Shown here in pieces: positions 1 to 8,415 of a stretch of DNA of 64,000 nt (position 1 is the first letter of the stretch; every line of letters begins with the position of its first letter). This DNA is from Stieleria neptunia (GTDB lineage Bacteria; Planctomycetota; Planctomycetia; Pirellulales; Pirellulaceae), in NCBI RefSeq assembly GCF_007754155.1, contig NZ_CP037423.1:3410001-3474000 (forward strand), in the 5' to 3' direction. Made by a program: the position numbers and the translations under genes. The notes below the pieces were generated by a model. The model worked only from the letters and a program-made list of their open reading frames with translations. It searched no databases and was not told where the DNA came from.

Positions 1-315
1 GTCGTCACCGGATACCAACTCAATCAGCAAGCTCTTTTCGCTGTTTCCTGCACGGATCGCCGCCCCACTGTCTCCTCCGCGGAACGCATTGGCTTTGATG
101 CCCAAATTCAGGCCGCCCTCTTCCGTGGTCCCCGCATGGCACTCGTAACAGTGGTCTCGCAGGATCGGTTGAATCTCGTGCAGAAAGTCAACGGGGCTGG
201 ACCGCACCGTTTCCGGCTGCGTGCCGGAAGCACTCTTTCTCTCCTCTGTGCGCTGCGCGCTCTCCTCTGTGCGCTGCGCGTGGGCGCTGCTCAGTAACGC
301 AAGGAAGATTGCCAT
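1..315 (-). CDS. PSCyt1 (planctomycete cytochrome C) domain protein, N-terminal part only
   Basis: Reading from the ATG at 315 toward the left edge gives a short hydrophobic signal-like start (MAIFLALLSSAHAQ), a duplicated RTEE(S/R) segment and then DFLHEIQPILRDHCYECHAG. This is the PSCyt1 pattern, with a CxxCH heme-binding motif (CYECH) followed by EEGGLNLG. The family normally continues into DUF1549 and DUF1553 domains, which would lie left of the window. The same family occurs complete at 9515-12547. An in-frame TTG about 36 bases upstream of the ATG could extend the signal peptide; an in-frame stop lies further upstream. Role inferred: periplasmic cytochrome-like protein of unknown substrate, typical of planctomycetes. 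Confidence 0.75.
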   Translation of the reverse strand, partial: MAIFLALLSSAHAQRTEESAQRTEERKSASGTQPETVRSSPVDFLHEIQPILRDHCYECHAGTTEEGGLNLGIKANAFRGGDSGAAIRAGNSEKSLLIELVSGDD

Positions 316-736
316 GAACTTGGCGCTACGATCAAACGGAAAAGTCAAAGGTGGACCTTCGCGTGTATTCGCTGGGAGGGGGATGGGAGGCAGGAGACGC
401 ACACCTTACGTCTGGGCCAATTGTAACCATTCTGGACGCAGAATTCATTCCGACTCAGGATTCCGCTCGGGCGGTCGTGCTGGGTGTCGAAGACAACAGG
501 TTCGGGAGTGGTCGAAGCCTGTTGCGACTCCTGGGCAGCCGCCACGGCGAAATGCGTGATCAGCTGGCAGACGAGGACGATTCGAGGCTTGGCGTTCAGC
601 ATACTTCGGAACTCCACTGTCGATTTGCGTTCCAGGTGCATTCGCGCCGGTAGGTCGAATCCTTCGAGACATCTGAAAAATATTCGTCGTTTGGTCGAAG
701 GATTCTTTCCTCTGACGCGAACGTCCTTGTGCCGCG
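316..736. other. Intergenic stretch, no convincing gene
   Basis: About 420 bases between the PSCyt1 start and the CotH-like remnant. A minus-strand open frame starting at 603 encodes a signal-peptide-like N-terminus (MLNAKPRIVLVCQLITHF) but ends at 345 without recognisable domain content, so it may be debris of a secreted protein. No RNA or terminator was recognised. Confidence 0.4.
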
Positions 737-1318
737 GTGATTTGGAGCGGCATGACTTGCATCCAGAATACAGGAAACGCAGCAGTGATTCGTTTTCGAG
801 AGCCCATCAAACGTATCGTCATCCTCGGTTGGTTGCATACGATGCAATTCGATCAGACGATGCTGCGGGAACGAATCACTTCGCACGTGTTTGCGTCGCT
901 CGATGTGGCCGTCACTCGAACCGCACACGCTGAATTGAGTCTGAAGGTCGGAAAGCAGAAACCGGAATTCGTCGGGCTCTACACGATTCTCGAAGCCGTC
1001 GACGCAACCTTTCTCAGTCGGAACGGGATACCGCAATCGTCGCTGCTGAGTCAAACGAACGGGCTCAACACGATTCGATACACCGGCGATCGCTGGGACG
1101 CGTACACACGAGTCTTCCGCAGCAACAAGCCTGCCAACGACGAACAACAGACGCGGATCATTGAGTTTGCAAAGTTGATCGACGAGGCGACCGACGAAGC
1201 GTTTGACGCAAAGATCGGCGACTTCATCAGCACTGATGAGCTGCTGCGTTATCTCGCGGCGAATTCGCTGACGAGCAACGTCACGGGAATGTCGACCATC
1301 GGAACGAACGATTTCTGA
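737..1318 (+). pseudogene. CotH-like protein fragment
   Basis: The frame encodes TMLRERITSHVFASLDVAVTR..HAELSL, then FVGLYTILEAVDATFL, and later STDELLRYLAANSLTSN. These match the order of motifs in the CotH (spore-coat kinase-like) family: the RE(K/R)L..D.F helix, the LGLYTLVEQVD strand and the fLRYLAvN segment. The N-terminal strand region expected before LRERI and the long C-terminal half after the last helix are missing. About 193 residues remain, against roughly 400 or more in complete members. The first 30 or so residues look like read-through of unrelated sequence. I infer a decayed gene truncated at both ends; CotH proteins are common in planctomycetes. Confidence 0.6.
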
Positions 1319-1320
1319 AA

Positions 1321-1373
1321 CCACGTTTTCGTGCCACCCACCCAAGAAACCACGTTTTGGTGCCACCCACCCA
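1321..1373. repeat. Short direct repeat, two 24-bp copies
   Basis: Two near-identical copies at 1321-1344 and 1350-1373 (ccacgtttt, then cg or gg, then tgccacccaccca) directly follow the stop of the CotH remnant. They differ at one base and are separated by five bases. The remaining stretch to 1651 shows no gene or RNA that I can recognise. Confidence 0.7.
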
Positions 1374-1651
1374 AAACGACGAGTGGCGATGGGCGAGGTG
1401 ACGGCTGGAAGTTTCGCTGGTGGATGCAACATCCGCGGGGGCGGCGTTGTTTGATTCAAGTTGTCGGACCGCCACTCGCCTGGTGACGTGTTGCCCCAGT
1501 GGTTGCGAGGGTTTCGGGCCATCACCGCGACGCTTGCCGCATGGATTGATTCCGAGTTGAGAGGGCAAACTTGATTTCCCTTGCGTTGCCCCGTACGATG
1601 GGCATCGAAGGATTGACCCCAAGGGTCAATGGCCATTGCGGGCGACATGAG

Positions 1652-1996
1652 ATGCTGATAGGGTATTCGAGTAGGGAGCTGCAGAAGATTTGCACGTCAG
1701 AAAAGGCCGCCAGGAAGGCGCTGTCGCAGGATGCTGCCGCTCGGATCTTGCGTCGATTGGAGGACCTTGCTGCGTTCAGCAGCCTGGCCGAAATCCCGTT
1801 CCGCGCTCCCCCGTTGGACCTTCATCCGCTTTCGGAGGACCGGGCAGGCGAATTTGCGATCAAGATCCATCGTCTCGATCGCATTTGCTTTCGACCCGCA
1901 GGGGACTTCACGTCCGATCAGACAGGAAACATCGACCTTTCCACCGTCACGGAGATCGAAATCGTCTTTGTTGGGAACTACCACAACTATGGCTAG
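1652..1996 (+). CDS. higB: HigB-like toxin of a type II toxin-antitoxin system
   Basis: A 114-residue protein starting at ATG 1652 (MLIGYSSRELQKICTSEKAA), with the RelE/ParE-superfamily layout. It has the AARKALSQDAAARILRRLEDLAAF helix region typical of plasmid-maintenance killer proteins, and ends in EIEIVFVGNYHNYG, like the HigB terminal strand. By family it would be a ribosome-dependent mRNA endoribonuclease. The next gene starts at 1989, inside this one (8-bp overlap), and encodes the matching antitoxin. This toxin-first order is characteristic of higBA. Longer in-frame starts upstream (1571) lack family similarity. Confidence 0.8.
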   Translation: MLIGYSSRELQKICTSEKAARKALSQDAAARILRRLEDLAAFSSLAEIPFRAPPLDLHPLSEDRAGEFAIKIHRLDRICFRPAGDFTSDQTGNIDLSTVTEIEIVFVGNYHNYG

Positions 1997-3065
1997 TATC
2001 ACGCCCGCCCCCTATCGCCCTGACCGCGTCAGTCCCCCCGGCGAAACCATCCGCGATATGCTCGACGACGTCGAAATGTCACAGGTTGAACTCGCTCGAC
2101 GCATGGGACGACCGGCCAACAAAGTCAATCAAATCATTCAGGGTAAAAAGGCAATCACGGCCGACACCGCACTGGAACTGGAAAACGTCTTGGGGTTGCC
2201 GGCGTCATTTTGGCTCAGGCGAGAGCAATACTATCAACTCGCGCGGAGCGCGCAGGCGCAACTTGAAAAACAGAAGCAAGTTTGCGAGATCGCGAAGGAG
2301 TTTCCGTGTGCCGAAATGGCGAGGCTTGGCTGGATTGAGAAAAAGACAACCTGGTTGGAAAAGTACCAGGAACTGTTGCGTTTCTTCGGCACGGCCAAGC
2401 TCGATGCATTAAACCATGCCGTCGAACTCGCCCCCTCGTTCCGAAAGTCGGACGGAAAGGAAGCGTGTCAGAAAGCGCTTGCGGCATGGCTGAGGAAAGG
2501 GGTGATCGAGGCACGGAAGATCGAGAAGGGCTCTTTTTCCAATCAGCGAACGATCCGGGAACTTGGAGTGTTCAGGGAGTTGACTCGCCGCGGCGTGGAG
2601 AACATGGAACGCGATCTGCAGGATGTCGCTTCGGGGTTGGGGATCGGCGTCGTCTTTGTTCCCCACCTCGCTCGAACCTATGTCGGCGGGGCGGCTTACT
2701 GGTGTGGCGACTCACCGGTCATTCAACTGAGCTATCGGTGGAAGAGGCACGATATTCTGTGGTTCAATTTCTTTCACGAATTGGCCCACATTCTGCTGCA
2801 TCCGCGCACCGAGACATTCCTCGACGACTTCTCGGCCGACCAAGCGAAGCACGAAGTCGAAGCGAATCAGTTCGCCGCTGACTGTTTGATTCCCGCAGAG
2901 GAGTGGAGTGCCTTCGTGGACACAGGTCAGTTCTCCGTGTCATCGGTTGAGGAGTTTGCCAAGAAGGTTGGGATTGCCGGATCGCTCGTCGTAGGTCGTC
3001 TGCAGAAAGAACAGCACGTGTCCTACAAGAAGTTGCGTCAGTTCCACGTCAGCATTTCTGGCTAG
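1989..3065 (+). CDS. higA: HigA-type antitoxin fused to an ImmA/IrrE-like metallopeptidase domain
   Basis: A 358-residue protein. Residues about 10-80 form an XRE/HigA helix-turn-helix (SQVELARRMGRPANKVNQII, then GKKAITADTALELENVLGLP). The middle is helical. The C-terminal half carries WFNFFHELAHILLHPR, a zinc-metalloprotease HExxH motif, followed by KHEVEANQFAADCLIP, the downstream glutamate region of ImmA/IrrE proteins. Ordinary HigA antitoxins are about 100 residues, so this is a long fused form. It should neutralise HigB and repress the operon through the HTH. The HExxH domain suggests regulated proteolysis, but its substrate is unknown. Start ATG 1989 overlaps higB, implying coupled translation. 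Confidence 0.85.
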   Translation: MASITPAPYRPDRVSPPGETIRDMLDDVEMSQVELARRMGRPANKVNQIIQGKKAITADTALELENVLGLPASFWLRREQYYQLARSAQAQLEKQKQVCEIAKEFPCAEMARLGWIEKKTTWLEKYQELLRFFGTAKLDALNHAVELAPSFRKSDGKEACQKALAAWLRKGVIEARKIEKGSFSNQRTIRELGVFRELTRRGVENMERDLQDVASGLGIGVVFVPHLARTYVGGAAYWCGDSPVIQLSYRWKRHDILWFNFFHELAHILLHPRTETFLDDFSADQAKHEVEANQFAADCLIPAEEWSAFVDTGQFSVSSVEEFAKKVGIAGSLVVGRLQKEQHVSYKKLRQFHVSISG

Positions 3066-3086
3066 ACGTCGCGCTGCGCGTGACGT
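3066..3086. repeat. Hairpin after the higA stop
   Basis: Arms acgtcgcgc and gcgtgacgt enclose a 3-base loop (one G-U pair) directly after the stop codon at 3065. It belongs to the same sequence family as the gtcacgctgtgcgtgac hairpins at 30965-31002. It lies between convergent higA and tRNA-Leu and may help end transcription; it has no T tract. The rest of 3087-3297 contains nothing I recognise. Confidence 0.5.
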
Positions 3087-3297
3087 TTCTTGCCAGGGGA
3101 CCGGGGCGGGCGCCTCTTGGTGTGTCGGCAGCGGGGGCGACAAGAAAATGGGTGACAAGAAAATGCGAGTGCACGGAACGTGGCCGGCGAGGGGACGAAC
3201 GCTGGCTGTGATCTTGTCTTGACGACTTCGCGTGAGACATTGGCCGCTGAACGACGCACCATGATGGATCACAGCGAGCGGCGAAACGAGAGAAAAG

Positions 3298-3383
3298 TAC
3301 CCGGGACCGGACTCGAACCGGTATAGCCTAATACGGCCGGGGGATTTTAAATCCCCTGTGTCTGCCAATTCCACCACCCGGGC
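3298..3383 (-). tRNA. tRNA-Leu (anticodon UAA)
   Basis: On the minus strand the 7-bp acceptor GCCCGGG (3377-3383) pairs with CCCGGGT (3299-3305), leaving discriminator A at 3298. The anticodon stem GGGGA/TCCCC encloses loop TTTAAAA, placing anticodon TAA at 3347-3349. The T arm contains GGTTCGAGTCC. The 86-nt length and the extra arm between anticodon and T arms fit a class II leucine tRNA. CCA is not encoded. It reads UUA codons, which are rare in GC-rich genes. Its 3' end faces the higBA module, a common arrangement at integration sites, though I see no attachment-site duplication. Confidence 0.93.
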
Positions 3384-3869
3384 GGCAGTGTGGCGGAAAG
3401 TTTAACCGCCGGACGTTGGGTTTGACCAGGGATGGCCGGAGAAACACGCCATTTGCGTCAGTCGCCTCGGGACGTCCATCGTATCAGTGACGGATTCGAT
3501 CGTAGCGGACGTCGCCTAGACTTTCGTAGCGCCGGCCCTCTCTGGCGTTTGCTTGCTGCGCAAACGCCGTCTCTCCCAGAGGGAGAGAGTCTAAATGGGT
3601 TGCCAAATCCTACAGCAAGACGAAGACGACTGCTGCGAATACGCCCCCCAAAACGTAAACGTCCGCTTGGGGCGTGGCGGATCTAGCGAGTGGGATAGGC
3701 TTCCAGCCTGTCATTCCAGCGTCGACAGGCTGGAAGCCTATCCCACTTATTTTGCTGCCAATATCCGCCCCAAAAACCTAAGCGTCCGCTTGGGGCGTGG
3801 CGGATCGTCGTCGGGTGGCTCGTAGGGGTTCATTTCAATGGCCCAAAATTGAATCTCTGTCAACGCTCA
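3384..3869. other. Intergenic region downstream of hrpB with nested repeats
   Basis: No gene recognised. It holds a 24-bp perfect inverted repeat, 3689-3712 and 3724-3747 (agtgggataggcttccagcc...), with an 11-base loop. This is flanked by a direct repeat, 3660-3682 and 3783-3805 (cgtccgcttggggcgtggcg...). The inverted repeat resembles the gtaagcttccagcttgc family seen elsewhere in the window. The region lies past the 3' end of hrpB, so it may form a stable transcript end. Confidence 0.6.
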
Positions 3870-6407
3870 TCATCTTCTTGGTTTTAAACCGTTGGCTGTG
3901 GCCACGGCCGTGGCGGGATCATCGGGCCAATGGTGTTTGGCGTAGCGGCGTTTGAGTTCTTTGCGGACTTCGATGTACGTCGTCTTCCAAAAGCTTTCTA
4001 AATCGTCGGTGATCTGCTGGGGACGGCGATTGGGGCCGAGCAGATGCAACTGCAACGGGACCGACCCGTCGGCGATCCGCGGCGTCTTTTCCCAGCCATA
4101 GAGCTCTTGAATCCGAACCGCCAGCGTCGGCGGTTTGCCCGGCGGATAGTCCAGCCGGATTCGATTGCCGCTGGGAACCCGCATCGATTCCGGGGCTTGC
4201 TGATCGAACCACTGCGATTGCTCGTAGCTGAGCAGTCCCTTGAGGTGATCCAGCCAGGGGGCGCGTGACAGTTCGTTGAACGAGGTTCGATTGTGACAAA
4301 GGTCCTGCAGCACCGATTCGAGCGCTTGATCGACCGTCATCGGCAACGGAGAATCAGCGGATTGCTGGGTCAAAAACCGCCACCGCGCCAGGAAGCTCTG
4401 CAGCGATTTGTCTTTGCCCGGCAGAATGGAATCGAGCTGGGGCTTCGCATGACGACAAAGCAACTCGGTCGTCTGATCATCGCTGTTGCACTGTGCGGTC
4501 GATTCGCTGATCAGCAGATCCAAAAAGTACCTGCGGTCCCGCGCCACCACCGCTTTTAAACTGGGGTGGAAGAAACATTCTCGTTTGGATTCCATCAGTT
4601 CGTCCGGCAACCACGCTTCCTCCGTCGCCGATGCCAGTCGGACCAACGATTCTTCGCCCTTGCCATCGACGCTGACGCAGACGAACAGTTCGGCACTGCG
4701 AACCGAAGACGCGCGGTCGAGTTTGACGCCGCGCCCGCCGACCATCACTCCGGACGCCGATCCCGGTGCACGCCGCTTGGCCAGCCGATCGGGAAACGCC
4801 GCCAACAGCGACCGAGTGATCGCCTGTTCGGTCGGGATCGAATCGTCCACGCCGGTGTGGTGCGATGACTCGCGAAGCGTCTTGCCCAGCGTTTGCGCGA
4901 CCCGTCGAATCTGTTTCGCCCCGGCGGGATGAATGCCGGGGTCGGGTGTCCCGTCGGCGTGACGTTGGATCCGCATCACGCGCTGGATCAGATCGCTTTG
5001 GATTCCTTCGTGATGCGCATCGGATCCCGCCGATCGCTCAAACGGGTCACGCTCGGACAACAGGGCCGCGGCCACCGCAGCCTGTTCCACACAGCCGAAC
5101 TGTTTCGCCGCCAGCAGCAGACGTGACAGTCGCGGATGCACCGGCAAACGGTTCATTTCATCGCCCAACGCCGTGACCGCGAGCGACGCATCGATCGCCC
5201 CCAATTGTACGAGCAGGCGGATGGCCGCTTGGACGGCATGTTCGGTCGGCGCTGTGACCCAGGGAAAATCGAACACCTGGCGCTCGCCCCATGACGCCAG
5301 CATCAGCAGTGCCGATGAGAGATCGGCTTGCGAGATTTCCGCCGCCGTGTGGTCGGGACGGCTGCGATGCAGCGCCGGCGGCCACAAGCGAAAGCACACG
5401 CCGGGGGCGGTTCGGCCGGCGCGGCCGGCACGCTGGTCGGCGGAGGCTTTGGAAATCGGCTGCAAACGCAAACTGGGGATCCCGACCGACGTGTCGTATC
5501 GCATCACGCGAGCCAGTCCGGTGTCGACGACGCAGGTGATGCCCGGAATCGTGATCGACGTTTCCGCGACGTTGGTCGCCAGCACCATCTTGCGTTGATC
5601 CGACGGCGCCAGCACGGCATCCTGGTCGGCCGGTGACAGATCGCCGTAGAGTTTGCAAACCTGCAGCGATTGCTTCCGCGCGATGCCTTGAATCAAATCC
5701 GCCGTTCGATGAATCTCGCCGACGCCCGGCAGAAACACCAACACGTCACCGTCGCTACTTCGCAGCGCATCGGGAACCCGATCGGCAACCGATTGGGCGA
5801 TCCCGTCCCGAGTGCTGGAGCGGCGTGAGAGCGACTCGTCGTAGCGGATCTCCACGTCAAACGCCCGGCCTTGGCTTTCCACCACCACCGCATCGGGCAT
5901 CAACCGTTCGACCGGTTGGGTGTCCAGGGTCGCGCTCATCACGACCAGTCGCAATTCCGGCCGCAGCGTGGTGCGAACGCGATGGAGCATGCCCAGGGCC
6001 AAATCAAGTTCCAGGGAACGCTCGTGAAATTCATCCAGGATGACACAGCCGACGTCTTCCAACAGCGGGTCGCTGGTCAGACGTCGCAGCAGGATCCCGG
6101 TCGTCATCGCGACGACTTTGGTGTGTGACGACACCTTGCGGTCGAATCGGACATGATAGCCGTAGGTCGCACCGACCGGTTCACCCGCGAGTCGACTCAA
6201 GCGATGTGCCGCGGCGCGGGCGGCGATCCGCCGCGGCTGCAACAAGATCACCCGACCTGCGGGTAAACACTTGCTGTCGATGAGCGCCGGGGGAACGCCC
6301 GTTGTTTTTCCGGCTCCCGGTGGGGCGCGCAAGATCACGGGCCGCTCCGCTTCGACGGCCGCCATCACCGCTTCAAGACAATCTTCAATTGGCAATCGGT
6401 CTGGCAT
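3870..6407 (-). CDS. hrpB: ATP-dependent helicase HrpB
   Basis: An 845-residue DEAH/RHA-family helicase. Walker A APPGAGKTT lies at residues 28-36 and the DEFH box (DExH type) at 125-128. These are followed by motif III (MSATLD), then VLVFLPGVGEIHRT and motif VI (QRAGRAGR). Afterwards come the winged-helix/ratchet region and the long C-terminal extension characteristic of HrpB. E. coli HrpB is of similar size (about 810). The open frame extends 34 codons further upstream, but the family N-terminus (LPIEDCLEAVMAAV) fits the ATG at 6407. Cytoplasmic; its exact RNA substrate is not known in most bacteria. Confidence 0.9.
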   Translation of the reverse strand: MPDRLPIEDCLEAVMAAVEAERPVILRAPPGAGKTTGVPPALIDSKCLPAGRVILLQPRRIAARAAAHRLSRLAGEPVGATYGYHVRFDRKVSSHTKVVAMTTGILLRRLTSDPLLEDVGCVILDEFHERSLELDLALGMLHRVRTTLRPELRLVVMSATLDTQPVERLMPDAVVVESQGRAFDVEIRYDESLSRRSSTRDGIAQSVADRVPDALRSSDGDVLVFLPGVGEIHRTADLIQGIARKQSLQVCKLYGDLSPADQDAVLAPSDQRKMVLATNVAETSITIPGITCVVDTGLARVMRYDTSVGIPSLRLQPISKASADQRAGRAGRTAPGVCFRLWPPALHRSRPDHTAAEISQADLSSALLMLASWGERQVFDFPWVTAPTEHAVQAAIRLLVQLGAIDASLAVTALGDEMNRLPVHPRLSRLLLAAKQFGCVEQAAVAAALLSERDPFERSAGSDAHHEGIQSDLIQRVMRIQRHADGTPDPGIHPAGAKQIRRVAQTLGKTLRESSHHTGVDDSIPTEQAITRSLLAAFPDRLAKRRAPGSASGVMVGGRGVKLDRASSVRSAELFVCVSVDGKGEESLVRLASATEEAWLPDELMESKRECFFHPSLKAVVARDRRYFLDLLISESTAQCNSDDQTTELLCRHAKPQLDSILPGKDKSLQSFLARWRFLTQQSADSPLPMTVDQALESVLQDLCHNRTSFNELSRAPWLDHLKGLLSYEQSQWFDQQAPESMRVPSGNRIRLDYPPGKPPTLAVRIQELYGWEKTPRIADGSVPLQLHLLGPNRRPQQITDDLESFWKTTYIEVRKELKRRYAKHHWPDDPATAVATANGLKPRR

Positions 6408-6610
6408 CAGTTTTCCACGCAGAACAAGACGAACGCATGGATGATACGCGATGTGGAGCCTTGCGGTCGATCCGCCCCGATCAGGAGGCAGCGGAGCGGA
6501 TGAGGTCAAGAAATCTGCTGGTCAAAAAATGAAGCACTGCTCAATCGAGCGCCGTTTCAGATTCTAAGCCCACATTTTTTGACCAACCCATATTTTGACC
6601 AAACTCCCAC

Positions 6611-7756
6611 TCACTTCTGCCCACTCGCTTTGCGTTGTTCCAGCAGCATTTGCTCGAGTGACGAGACCGGTCGCAGCGGCGCGTCGTCTTGATCGTCCAA
6701 CAACGGCGCGACGGTGCCCTGATTGCCGGCTTGTAAAGCGATTCGGACGACGTCCAAGGTCCCTCCGGTGAATTGATCGCCGGGTGGGATTTCGAATCGG
6801 CCCAAGCCCCGGCCTTGAAAATTCGAGTCTTCGATCACGTTGGGGCTTTTGCCGGTGCGATCGATCGCCACCGATTGAAGCCTCCATTCATGCACGGTCA
6901 ACTCGTAGCGAGGCACCGGGGCGATCGGCGTGGAGACTTCGCGGGTGATCTGCGATCCGTCGGGGGCATAGGTCAGCACGTGCCGGACGAGGTCCGCGCC
7001 GGCGTCGCGATGTATGACCACCGGCTGACTGGTCCCCGGTGCGATCGGTATCCGTTTGGATTGATCCGGTGCGACGCGGTCAGTCACCGTCACCCGGACT
7101 TCGCGCTTCGCCGTGTTGAGCAGCTTGGCCGTCACCGGCGGGAGCGGTTGGCGCGGAACGAGGTTCGAATCGATGACGATTGATTGCAGCGGCGGGCGGT
7201 GGAAACGACCCGGCCCGACGGCCCCACCCCATCCCCGGGGGCCGACACCGGCCCAAGGCGCGAAACCACCCCAGGGGCCACCACCCCAGGGGCCAACGCT
7301 GAGCGTGGTGCCGAAACTCTGCCATCCGTAGCCGAACGTCGGATAGCCGTAGGGGTACACGTAATACGGTGGAATGAACGCAGGCCCATGGCGCTGATGA
7401 TGTCCCGCGTGACGTCCGACCGGCCGCACGCTTCGCCGCGAGAACACGTAGCGGGGAAACGCGTCGTCCAAGTCGGAAACTTGCAACCGCCCTCTGCCCG
7501 ATCGGGGAAACCTGACCACACGGTTGACCGGCGGCAACCAATAGCCGGCGTAGCGACCGTCAAAGGAATCGAAGGATCGATCGCGTTGAAACAGGTACTG
7601 CCGTCCGTTGGCATCGTCGACCACCATCTGTCCGGGACGCATGGTGACGTCGCCCGTGATCACGCCCGAAGGCTCGACGAGTTGGTAGTCCTGAGCCGAG
7701 CACGGAGGCACCGACCAGATGGCAGTGACCAGCAAGAGAGAGAGAAGCAATCGCAT
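6611..7756 (-). CDS. Secreted protein of unknown function, Gly/Pro/Trp/Tyr-rich middle
   Basis: A 381-residue protein. MRLLLSLLLVTAIWSVPPCSAQ is a clear signal peptide, so I chose the ATG at 7756 over the one seven codons earlier. The N-terminal third has VITGDVTMRPGQMVVDDANG..YLFQR. The centre (about 120-185) is low complexity and rich in G, W, P and Y (for example GPWGGGPWGGFAPW). The C-terminal half resembles a beta-sandwich with TAKLLNTAKREVRVTVTDR and ends in polar, Gln-rich sequence. I do not recognise the family. It is the last gene before a repeat cluster and is not obviously in an operon with hrpB, which lies about 200 bases downstream. Confidence 0.65.
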   Translation of the reverse strand: MRLLLSLLLVTAIWSVPPCSAQDYQLVEPSGVITGDVTMRPGQMVVDDANGRQYLFQRDRSFDSFDGRYAGYWLPPVNRVVRFPRSGRGRLQVSDLDDAFPRYVFSRRSVRPVGRHAGHHQRHGPAFIPPYYVYPYGYPTFGYGWQSFGTTLSVGPWGGGPWGGFAPWAGVGPRGWGGAVGPGRFHRPPLQSIVIDSNLVPRQPLPPVTAKLLNTAKREVRVTVTDRVAPDQSKRIPIAPGTSQPVVIHRDAGADLVRHVLTYAPDGSQITREVSTPIAPVPRYELTVHEWRLQSVAIDRTGKSPNVIEDSNFQGRGLGRFEIPPGDQFTGGTLDVVRIALQAGNQGTVAPLLDDQDDAPLRPVSSLEQMLLEQRKASGQK

Positions 7757-7883
7757 GACGGGCCTCCGGGGGATCAAGAGACTTCAGTCTAACGACTTTT
7801 GGGGAATCGGGGATAAGGATCGGCACGCAACGTGGTTCCATGGCAGTACACGCTGCGGAGCAGCTGGGTGCGGCGGCTAAAGA

Positions 7884-8370
7884 GATCGTCCAGCTTAGGG
7901 CGAGCGCGAAACGCGACAAATCGGAAGGGTCTGACCGAATGGCTGAGAGGTGGTCGGCGGAGGGGTGTACGACGTCCTTTCTAGGTCGTCGCGCAGAGCC
8001 CCACGGGCGACGGCCCGGAAGGGCCATCGTACATCAGAAAAGCGATCGTCCAGCTTAGGGCTAGCGCGAAACGCGACAAATCTGAATGATCTGCCGAATG
8101 GGTGAGAGGTGGTCGGCGGAGGGGTATACGACGTCCTTTCTAGGTCGTCGTGCAGAGCCCCACGGGCGACGGCCCGGAAGGGCCATCGTACATCAGAAAA
8201 GGGACCGTCCAGCTTAGGGCTAGCGCGAAACGCGCCAAATCTGAATGATCTGACCGAATGGGTGAGAGGTGGTCGGCGGAGGGGTGTGCGACGTCCTTTC
8301 TAGGTCGTCGCGCAGAGCCCCACGGGCGACGGCCCGGAAGGGCCATCGTACATCAGAAAAGCGATCGCCT
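7884..8370. repeat. Three tandem copies of a ~160-bp intergenic repeat
   Basis: Units begin at 7884, 8044 and 8203 (periods 160 and 159). Each starts ga(t/c)cgtccagcttagggc and continues through agcgcgaaacgcg.caaatc, gaatggctgagaggtggtcg, tacgacgtcctttctaggtc and gggcgacggcccggaagggc, ending catcgtacatcagaaaa. A partial fourth start follows at about 8370. Open frames inside are repeat artefacts. The inner palindrome cggcccggaagggcc also occurs in the array at 40150-40323. The cluster lies downstream of the SGNH hydrolase stop (8416, minus strand). No gene is seen in 7757-8415. Confidence 0.85.
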
Positions 8371-8415
8371 TAAGCTGGACGGACTCTGAAGCCTGCACAC
8401 CAGCGGTTTGCGACG

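Noticed and set aside
3298..3383. Attachment-site duplication for a mobile island at tRNA-Leu
   Set aside because: No second copy of the tRNA 3' end was found within the window, and no integrase gene is present.
7884..8370. CRISPR or coding repeats (frames of 64-155 codons)
   Set aside because: Units of 160 bp repeat as a whole without unique spacers; frames arise from the repeat itself.
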